A stretch of DNA of 8,468 bases from an uncultured Chloroflexota bacterium (lineage in GTDB: Bacteria > Chloroflexota > UBA4733). The DNA lies in assembly GCA_937967325.1 (NCBI GenBank), contig CALBSQ010000373.1, forward strand, positions 1 to 8,468, written 5' to 3'. The translations under genes and the position numbers were made by a program. Below the pieces are notes generated by a model. It was not told the origin of the DNA. It searched no databases and saw nothing but the letters and a program-made list of their open reading frames with translations. Shown here one piece after another: positions 1-5,629 of this stretch. How positions within the stretch are numbered: position 1 is the stretch's first letter; each line of letters opens with the position of its first letter.

Positions 1-928
1 ACCAACCGCCCATGGTGCTGCCGGAGTCCTTCGCCGGACGGTGCGCTCGGATTCCCGGCACGCCGTCCAGCAGATCCCAGAAGTAGTTCATCGCTTGCTG
101 GATCTCGGCGACGCGAGCGTCATACTGCCGGAGCTGGACGCGGCCCACGGCGGAGCTCATCTGGTGCATGCGGTATTTGTAGCCGCCCAGCGGCAGGCCG
201 GCAAACTCGCCCAGGGAGTCCGTCTGCAGACTCTGGTCGTAACGCTCGTAGTGGCCGAAGGCCAATGCTCGCTCGTAGATCTCACGGTCGTCGGTGGTGA
301 GCATACCGGCTTCGCCAATAGCGAGGGACTTACCCGACATCAGGGAGGCGGCTCCGACGTCACCGATACTGCCCACCTTGCGGCCCTGGTAGAGGCCACC
401 CTGGGCGTGGGAGACGTCCTCGATCACTTTGATGCCGTGGCGGCGAGCGATTGCCATGATGGGGTCCATATCGGCCGGGTGGCCCATGTAGTGGACGGCC
501 ACGATCGCCTTGGTGCGATCGGTGACGCGGTGCTCAATGTCCTTCGGATCGATGCACAAGGTCTCAGGATCGACCTCCGCGAAGATCACCGTGGCGCCCA
601 GGCTGAAGGCCGGCAGGACCGACGCCCAGTATGTGACACTGGGACCGATGATCTCGTCGCCCACGCCGACCTTGCAGCCAAACATCGCGGTCTGCAAGGC
701 CGCCGTTCCGGTACTTAGCCCGAGCGCGAACGCCGTGCCTTGCCAGGCGGCGTACTCCTGCTCGAACTGTTTGGTGACGTCGGTGCCGGACATGCCGCCC
801 CGGCGCAGCACCTCCAGGACGGCGTCCTCATGTTCCTTGGTGATAATCGGCCACTGGAACATGTCGCCGGGGTCGATCTGCCTCGCCTTGGGGCCACCTA
901 ATGCGGCCAGTCGCGTCGCTGTGAGCAT
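1..928 (-). CDS. DegT/DnrJ/EryC1/StrS-family PLP-dependent aminotransferase, 3' end cut by window edge
   Basis: The first 309 residues of a fold-type I PLP enzyme are visible; the reading frame is open to base 1, so about 60-100 C-terminal residues are missing. The family transfers an amino group (usually from Glu or Gln) to a keto sugar or cyclitol, or runs the reverse reaction, in the cytosol. Visible landmarks: LSTGTAAL near residue 70 (cofactor phosphate loop), the aspartate of VIEDVSHAQGG (D171, expected to pair with the pyridine nitrogen), and SLMSGKSLAIGEAGM with K200 as the expected Schiff-base lysine followed by the family's GE-GG-like loop (here GEAG). The start at 928 is an ATG preceded by AAAGGAAGAG at good spacing. 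It lies 314 bases downstream of the preceding gene on the same strand, separated by an inverted repeat, so it may be the last operon gene or have its own promoter. Fold and family are secure; the substrate is not readable from sequence. Confidence 0.9.
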   Translation of the reverse strand, partial: MLTATRLAALGGPKARQIDPGDMFQWPIITKEHEDAVLEVLRRGGMSGTDVTKQFEQEYAAWQGTAFALGLSTGTAALQTAMFGCKVGVGDEIIGPSVTYWASVLPAFSLGATVIFAEVDPETLCIDPKDIEHRVTDRTKAIVAVHYMGHPADMDPIMAIARRHGIKVIEDVSHAQGGLYQGRKVGSIGDVGAASLMSGKSLAIGEAGMLTTDDREIYERALAFGHYERYDQSLQTDSLGEFAGLPLGGYKYRMHQMSSAVGRVQLRQYDARVAEIQQAMNYFWDLLDGVPGIRAHRPAKDSGSTMGGW

Positions 929-974
929 TGTGTCTCTTCCTTTCCCGTTGCGCTGCCCACCTATGCGGGTAGCC

Positions 975-1003
975 AATCTAGCCGCTCCCGACCAAGCGGT
1001 CAT
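975..1003 (-). promoter_or_regulatory. Weak sigma70-like promoter candidate upstream of the aminotransferase gene
   Basis: Read on the minus strand, ATGACC (1003-998; 4 of 6 to TTGACA) is followed after 17 bases by TAGATT (980-975; 4 of 6 to TATAAT). The predicted start would lie roughly 40 bases upstream of the ATG at 928. Matches of this quality occur by chance, so this is only a candidate. Its support is correct placement, strand and spacing between the inverted repeat and the gene. Confidence 0.25.
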
Positions 1004-1024
1004 ACATCAGATTCTGGCAGCCTC

Positions 1025-1143
1025 TCCGCTGTCATCCTGAGCGCAGCGAAGGACCCCTGGCCGGTCAGACCAGCCGTAAGTCGGTCCTGCGCAATGCGTC
1101 GGCACTGCCAGGGGTCCTTCGCTGCGCTCAGGATGACAGCGGA
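1025..1143. repeat. Perfect 37-bp inverted repeat (HPERSEGP-type dispersed element) with 45-base centre
   Basis: Bases 1025-1061 (beginning TCCGCTGTCATCCTGAGCG) are an exact reverse complement of 1107-1143, with a 45-base unrelated centre. After one mismatch the pairing continues two more bases outward. The arm translates in different frames as HPERSEGP, ILSAAKDP and FAALRMT; peptides of this type recur as spurious hypothetical proteins across many high-GC genomes, marking a dispersed intergenic repeat. Transcribed from the upstream gene it would form a long stable stem, which could protect the 3' end of that message or reduce read-through into the aminotransferase gene. It has no transposase and no T-run. 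The inverted-repeat structure is seen directly; the family membership is from recall and the role is inference. Confidence 0.9.
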
Positions 1144-1242
1144 AAGCTCGGTGAAGCTTTTCCTGAGCCTCCTGCGCGGCCGGCCGGAGGGTGGCAGCGC
1201 AACCTGCCAACGCGTTGCCGTTACCAGTTCCATTCGTGCCAT

Positions 1243-2538
1243 TCAGCCCACCGCCAACCGCGCAGCGAGACGCGCCGCCGAGTCGGCCAGTGCCTGCTCG
1301 GTCGCGGCAGCAAAGCCGGCGGGCCGCTCGCTCATCTTCCAGGCTACTACTTCGTAGCCGCCTTCGGGGATCGCCGCGGCGGTCGGGACGTAGCCAACGG
1401 TGCCGTGACAATAGCCTTGGACGAGCACGCGGCGCTCCGGCACCCCAGTCGCGGCGGCTACCTGTCGCCGGACCAGCCAGCCGGTCTCCAGGAAGATCTC
1501 GCCCGGCAGGCCAACCAGGTAGATGCCGCCCAAGCGGAGCACTTGCACTTCGCCGGGCCAGCTTGGCCTGCCGGCCTCGTTTTGCTCCAGCGGCAGCTCG
1601 ACGCGCTCGAGGGCGGCGCCGAGCGGACCGGCCAGGTCGTCCATGTTGTCCGACGATGTCGGATCTCGCACCCGTTCGCTGGCCTGGATGACCGTGCTGC
1701 CCAACTGGCGGCCCAACGCCTCCAGCTCCGACCATGTGGCGCTGCGAAAGCCGCCTTGCGGCGTCGTCAGGTTAGGGCGAATGTTGGCGAAGCAGCCGGG
1801 CAGATACAGGACCAGCGTTCCCCGATCGTCGGTTGCACCGGCATAGGCGCGCTCGACGAAGCGGCGGGCCGCGCCCGGGTAGTCCGCGGTGAACCGGTAG
1901 TTCTGCGCTCCCATGGACGTGGGGTGGCAGGTATAGCGGAACAGCAGCGCCAACGGGGTACTGCCGGCGGCGAGTTGCCCGTCGAGCTTAGGATCGATGC
2001 GCAACACGGAAACGGTCCGATCCACCACGCCTTCCAGGTTGGGGCGCATGACCATCTGGCCGTCAGGTTGGCGCAGGCGGCGATTGACGTTGAATTGCGC
2101 CTCCCCTTGGCCAAGGCCGAGCGCAACCGGCTGCAAGTGCAGGCTGGCGGAGTAAACCACGCCGGCGATCTGCTGTTCCAGCGCGGCGATGTAGGCGTCG
2201 TTGGCGGGCAAGGCGGATCGTGGATACAAGGCTGGGCCGCCGTGCGTGTGCGAGCAGCAGAGCAGCACTCGCTTGCCAAGTGCCATGCCCTGCTGGTCGA
2301 TGAGCGCGCGGATGCGTTGCACCTGCTCGTCGCGGTAGGAGATCAGGTCCGCGGCAACAATGGCGACTCGACGGGCCGGATCGCCGGAGCCGTCGTCCAG
2401 CAAGAGGGCTGTGGCCACCAGATCGTCGTGGATACCTTCCGCCGGACGCGTCCTGGCGCCGAAACCGCCTTGCCAGGTGCTCTGGACTGGCGGCGTGATG
2501 ACCGTGCGGGCGATGCCGGCCTGCAAGGACGGTACCAT
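1243..2538 (-). CDS. Neutral/alkaline ceramidase N-terminal-type zinc amidase homologue, short form (431 aa)
   Basis: The protein matches the catalytic N-terminal domain of neutral ceramidases, zinc enzymes that cut N-acyl amide bonds, but lacks the C-terminal Ig-like domain of the classical enzymes. In order: AGIARTVITPP (7-17), WQGGFGAR...EGIHDDL (22-40), SHTHGGP (96-102, H97/H99), CHPTSM (204-209, H205), GCFANIRPN (248-256), PGEIF (345-349, E347) and GYVPT (Y383). H97, H205, E347 and Y383 match by order and spacing the His, His, Glu, Tyr zinc ligands of the Pseudomonas enzyme. The usual GDVSPN nucleophile motif reads ANIRPN, with Arg254 in place of the Ser. No signal peptide is present, so a cytosolic location is inferred. 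A segment of about 35-40 residues before PGEIF, present in both paralogues here, is missing. The start at 2538 is chosen over an upstream in-frame ATG (2571) because GGAGGT lies 6 bases before it. True substrate unknown; a ceramide substrate is doubtful. Confidence 0.85.
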   Translation of the reverse strand: MVPSLQAGIARTVITPPVQSTWQGGFGARTRPAEGIHDDLVATALLLDDGSGDPARRVAIVAADLISYRDEQVQRIRALIDQQGMALGKRVLLCCSHTHGGPALYPRSALPANDAYIAALEQQIAGVVYSASLHLQPVALGLGQGEAQFNVNRRLRQPDGQMVMRPNLEGVVDRTVSVLRIDPKLDGQLAAGSTPLALLFRYTCHPTSMGAQNYRFTADYPGAARRFVERAYAGATDDRGTLVLYLPGCFANIRPNLTTPQGGFRSATWSELEALGRQLGSTVIQASERVRDPTSSDNMDDLAGPLGAALERVELPLEQNEAGRPSWPGEVQVLRLGGIYLVGLPGEIFLETGWLVRRQVAAATGVPERRVLVQGYCHGTVGYVPTAAAIPEGGYEVVAWKMSERPAGFAAATEQALADSAARLAARLAVG

Positions 2539-2540
2539 CG

Positions 2541-3959
2541 CTACACCTCCGTGTTCGGCTGTAGGGGCCACCGAACGGCATCGGCGTCCGCCGCCATGGC
2601 AACGCGCCGCGCCGTCGCAACGAGGATATCCTCCGCCTGTGTAGCCGGCGGCGCCGGATGGAGCCAGAAACGGTAGGCCACCGTCTCGTAGCCGCCCTCG
2701 GCCAGCGCGGCGGCGGTCGGCACATAGCCAAGCTGGAGACCGTTCGCATAGCCTAACACCCAGGCCGGCTCCCCCAGCGCCGCACGTACGCGCAGACCGA
2801 TCTCAAGGAAGATCTCACCAGGCATCGCTACCAGACGGAGGGGCCCGAGGTGCAAAACCTGTACCTCGGCTTCAATGCCACGGGCCAGGCTACCCTGGTC
2901 CAGCCGCGAGAGCATGGAGCGAGCCCAGCCCTGATTCCAACGCGACCCGCTTAGCTCGGACTCCAGCATCTCCCGATCCGGAAGCGGGCCGAAAGGAACA
3001 GTGACGCTCGTGCTGGCCGCGGCCATTGACAGTCCACTCCCGCGCGGTGCCAGCGCGCGGGACTGCTCCGCGGCGCGAACGACCTCTCCCCCTACCGCGC
3101 GGCCAACGCCGGCTAACTCGGACCAGGTCGCGGAGCGGAATCGGCCTGCCAGGGAAGTGAAATTGGGCCGGATGTTGCCCGCGCAGCCCTGCAGGAACAT
3201 GGCAACGGTCCCAGCGGTGGCGCCATAGGCGCCCTCGATGAAGGCGCTGGCCTGGCCTGGCCAATCCGCGGTCAGAAGGTAGTTGTCGCCGCCCATCGCC
3301 GTGGGATGGCAGGCCAGATGATAGAGCACCGCCAGCGGCGATCCGTCTGGAGCGTCGTCAACGTCCACTCGCAGTACGCCGATTCGGCGATCCAATACGC
3401 CGGCGGGATTGGGCATCGACGTCACGCCGCCGTCGGGCAAGGGGAAACGGCGATTGACATGAAAGGACGCAGCCCCTTCGCCCAGCGATAACGTCGCCGG
3501 CCGCGGCGTGCGAGCGGCGGCGGCAACGGCGCCCGCGATCAGCTTCTCGACAATGGCGACGTACTCCGGGTCGGCCGGCTGGTCGGCGGTCGCGCCGTCG
3601 CCTAATCCAAACAAGTCAAGTGTGCTGGGCCCCCCATGCGTGTGCGTACAGGAGATCAGCATCCGCTCGGCGGGGATGCCGGTCAGCGCTGCAGCCCGCG
3701 AGCGGATGTGTTGCACCGAGCGGGGCTCCAGTCCGATCAAATCGGCAGCGACCATGGCAATCGGGGCGCCGCCAGGGCTGGTCTCGAAGACGACGGCTCG
3801 CGCATACAGATCATCGTGGATACCTTCGCACGGTCGGTTCCGCGCGCCAAAGCCGCCCTGCCATGTCCCGATGGGCGGGGTGATGCACACCTTCGCAGCG
3901 CCTGCTCGAAGCGAAGGCCCAGCAGCAGAGCCGCGTGACGACTCAACGATGCGGTCCAC
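2541..3959 (-). CDS. Neutral/alkaline ceramidase N-terminal-type zinc amidase homologue (472 aa)
   Basis: This is a paralogue of the next gene downstream and of the partial gene at the right edge. Landmarks, counted from the chosen start: AGAAKVCITPP (19-29), WQGGFGAR...EGIHDDL (33-51), CTHTHGGP (104-111, H106/H108), CHPTAM (217-222, H218), GCAGNIRPN (258-266), GRFRSATWSEL (272-282), MPGEIF (379-384, E382) and GYVPTAAALAEGGYE (Y412). H106, H218, E382 and Y412 fit the zinc-site pattern of neutral ceramidases; Arg264 stands where the family has its catalytic Ser. No signal peptide or C-terminal Ig-like domain is seen. The open frame runs far upstream into the solute-binding protein gene, so the long start is rejected. 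GTG at 3959 has GGAGA nine bases upstream and is preferred; GTG at 3986, overlapping the upstream TGA as GTGA, would add nine residues and lacks a clear Shine-Dalgarno. Coupled to the downstream gene. Confidence 0.85.
   Translation of the reverse strand: MDRIVESSRGSAAGPSLRAGAAKVCITPPIGTWQGGFGARNRPCEGIHDDLYARAVVFETSPGGAPIAMVAADLIGLEPRSVQHIRSRAAALTGIPAERMLISCTHTHGGPSTLDLFGLGDGATADQPADPEYVAIVEKLIAGAVAAAARTPRPATLSLGEGAASFHVNRRFPLPDGGVTSMPNPAGVLDRRIGVLRVDVDDAPDGSPLAVLYHLACHPTAMGGDNYLLTADWPGQASAFIEGAYGATAGTVAMFLQGCAGNIRPNFTSLAGRFRSATWSELAGVGRAVGGEVVRAAEQSRALAPRGSGLSMAAASTSVTVPFGPLPDREMLESELSGSRWNQGWARSMLSRLDQGSLARGIEAEVQVLHLGPLRLVAMPGEIFLEIGLRVRAALGEPAWVLGYANGLQLGYVPTAAALAEGGYETVAYRFWLHPAPPATQAEDILVATARRVAMAADADAVRWPLQPNTEV
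2545..2550 (-). promoter_or_regulatory. Shine-Dalgarno GGAGGT at the 3' end of the upstream gene
   Basis: GGAGGT lies in the last codons of the upstream ceramidase-like gene, immediately before its TAG stop (2543-2541); the ATG at 2538 follows the stop by two bases. A ribosome terminating there is in position to restart, so translational coupling of the two paralogues is likely. It is the best ribosome-binding site in the window and fixes the start of the downstream gene. Confidence 0.85.
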
Positions 3960-3982
3960 GGTCGACGTCTCCGATCGGTCCG

Positions 3983-5500
3983 TCACGACGGCTGAAGCAG
4001 GTTGGCGTCGATGTAGTCGGTCACCGCTTTGCCGTAATCCGCCGCGGTCAGCTTGCCTTGATCGAACAGCGGGAAATTCTTGCCGAGCCAATCCTGGACC
4101 TTGTTCCAGCCCGGATAGCGCTCCTGCACCTGCGGGTCGGAGCGCTCCGTCATCTGGGCGAATGCAGTCGGGTCGACGCCAATCTGCTCCTTGTAGGTCG
4201 AGATCGCCAGATCGGATGCGCCAATAACGGGTGAAACGGCATAGTGCGCGGTGAGCGGAAAGCGCGCCGCGTGGGCAGGCACACTGAGCCACTTCAGCAA
4301 GGTCCAGGTCTGCTCCGACAGTGGGGTCTTCGTCGCCTGCAGCGCCTGCGCGTACTGTCTCCCTGAAATGTTCTTGCCACTTGCATGGGGCAGCGGGACA
4401 ATGGCCCAGCGGAACGTCAGTTTGGGAATGTAGCCATAGATCACCTGCATACCGATCTTGCCGCTAATGAAGATGTCTCCCTTGGCCCCGATGGACTTCT
4501 TCTGATTGGCGTCAGGCTGTACTTTGTACCGATCACGCAGATCCTTGAAGAACTGCAGCCCTTGCACGGCCTTCGGCTGGTCCATTTGCAGCCGATGGGA
4601 CTTATCATCCCAGGGCCACTGCCCGAAGTAGGTAGGGCGCTCCATGCCGCCGGTATCGTCGCCACCAAGGCCGCCGCCAAAGCCAAATTGCAATTGATCC
4701 GGCTTGGTCAGTTTTTGCGCGTACTCCAGGAAACGGTCCATGGTCCAGCTTGCATCCTCGGGATCCGCCGGCGGATAGGAAAGGCCGGCAGCGTCGAGCA
4801 GGTCCTGATTGTAGGCCAGCGCATCGACCGAGATCCCAACCACGGGCATGGCCCACAGCTTGCCGTCCTGCGTGAAATAATCCACCGCGAGTGGCACAAA
4901 GACCTTCTGAGGATCCATCTTGTCTCGCGCCATATAGGTCGAAAACTCCATGAGCGCAGACTGCACGTCAAACCAGTAGCCCCAGCCGTTTTGTGTGAGA
5001 TTGATCGGCTGCCCACCGGCTATGCTCGCCTTGAACTTCTCTTGCACGTTCGTCCAGGAGGCGCTGCCTGAGACGTTCTCGACGGAGATGCCCGGGTTAT
5101 CCGTGGCGAAGTCGGCAAAGATCGCACGCTCGACGTCGAACCGTCCGGGCGAGTCCGGAGAAATGTAGGTGAGCGTCACCCCCTTGGCGATAGCGCCACC
5201 GGCGGCGCTGGAAGAGGGCGACACCAAGGCCGAGGTGGACGAAGCGACAGACGTCGTGGCCGAAAGGGAGGCGGCGCCGGTGGAGGCTGTCACGGTGGCG
5301 GCCGCTGAGGATGCCGAGCCTGTCGAGACCGTAGCGGACGCGTTCGCCGCGCCACTGGTCACCGGCGCGGACGTAGCAGACGACGCCGTCACTCCTGTGG
5401 ATGTCCCCCCGCAAGCAGTGAGCAGGGCTGCGCCGGCGATACCCGCCAGCGACGCGACACTTTGCCGCAAGGCCTTTCTCCGAGTCAGCAAATATCCCAT
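3983..5500 (-). CDS. ABC transporter solute-binding lipoprotein, family 1 (sugar-type), 505 aa
   Basis: The product is an extracellular, lipid-anchored receptor that would deliver a solute, probably a sugar or sugar derivative, to an ABC permease. It begins MGYLLTRRKALRQ, a twin-arginine-like n-region, then a hydrophobic stretch and a lipobox LTAC with C30 as the lipidated residue, followed by GG. Residues 31-103 are a Ser/Thr/Ala linker. The folded domain from about 107 shows family-1 features: TLTYISPDSPG, an inner strand-turn LWAMPVVGISVDALAYNQDLLDAAG, SWTMDRFLEYAQKLT, and ISGKIGMQV. The start at 5500 is an ATG with GGGAG nine bases upstream; a longer frame to 5614 has no lipoprotein start and is rejected. 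It follows the other solute-binding gene by 129 bases in which no promoter or terminator was recognised. Sequence similarity to that neighbour is clear but distant, so ligands may differ. No permease is in the window. Confidence 0.92.
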   Translation of the reverse strand: MGYLLTRRKALRQSVASLAGIAGAALLTACGGTSTGVTASSATSAPVTSGAANASATVSTGSASSAAATVTASTGAASLSATTSVASSTSALVSPSSSAAGGAIAKGVTLTYISPDSPGRFDVERAIFADFATDNPGISVENVSGSASWTNVQEKFKASIAGGQPINLTQNGWGYWFDVQSALMEFSTYMARDKMDPQKVFVPLAVDYFTQDGKLWAMPVVGISVDALAYNQDLLDAAGLSYPPADPEDASWTMDRFLEYAQKLTKPDQLQFGFGGGLGGDDTGGMERPTYFGQWPWDDKSHRLQMDQPKAVQGLQFFKDLRDRYKVQPDANQKKSIGAKGDIFISGKIGMQVIYGYIPKLTFRWAIVPLPHASGKNISGRQYAQALQATKTPLSEQTWTLLKWLSVPAHAARFPLTAHYAVSPVIGASDLAISTYKEQIGVDPTAFAQMTERSDPQVQERYPGWNKVQDWLGKNFPLFDQGKLTAADYGKAVTDYIDANLLQPS

Positions 5501-5629
5501 GAAACACAACTCCCGTTTTGCCGCGCTTGGCACGGTGATCCTGGTGCCTTCGCAACGGACTTCCAACCGCGGCGCGTCCCCTTTGCTACGGAGGAACGAT
5601 CTTCCAGACCTCACCGCGCCTAACCGGCC

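Larger units (their letters stand above)
929..1242. other. Intergenic region between ceramidase-like gene and aminotransferase gene
   Basis: This 314-base gap has no credible gene. It contains a large perfect inverted repeat (1025-1143), a weak minus-strand promoter candidate (975-1003) and, at 1141-1163, a small hairpin (GGAAAGCT with AGCTTTTCC, one-base bulge) abutting the repeat. Short open frames crossing it translate the repeat into the familiar spurious peptides (for example HPERSEGP and FAALRMT) and are not genes. No hairpin followed by a T-run was seen on either strand, so no intrinsic terminator is called. Confidence 0.7.

Noticed and set aside
41..718. Plus-strand open frame of 225 codons at the left end
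   Set aside because: It lies antisense and codon-aligned to the aminotransferase gene, which has clear PLP motifs; the open frame is a by-product of high GC.
1000..1735. Minus-strand frames running through the inverted repeat (80 and 242 codons)
   Set aside because: Their C-terminal parts are translations of the dispersed repeat (HPERSEGP, FAALRMT); the longer one is also an off-frame shadow of the ceramidase-like gene.
1405..2676. Plus-strand open frame of 423 codons
   Set aside because: Antisense to two genes with conserved zinc motifs, crosses their junction, has no ribosome-binding site and no recognisable domain.
3987..4292. N-terminal extension of the ceramidase-like gene to an ATG at 4292
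   Set aside because: It would overlap the solute-binding protein gene by about 300 bases in another frame, and the extra residues are Arg-rich off-frame sequence outside the family's domain.
5529..5548. Short hairpin GGCAC/GTGCC in the gap between the two receptor genes
   Set aside because: Only five paired bases with a ten-base loop and no T-run; not strong enough to call a terminator or attenuator.
5501..5614. Longer start for the downstream solute-binding protein
   Set aside because: It would bury the lipoprotein signal behind 38 unrelated residues; the ATG at 5500 has GGGAG at proper spacing.
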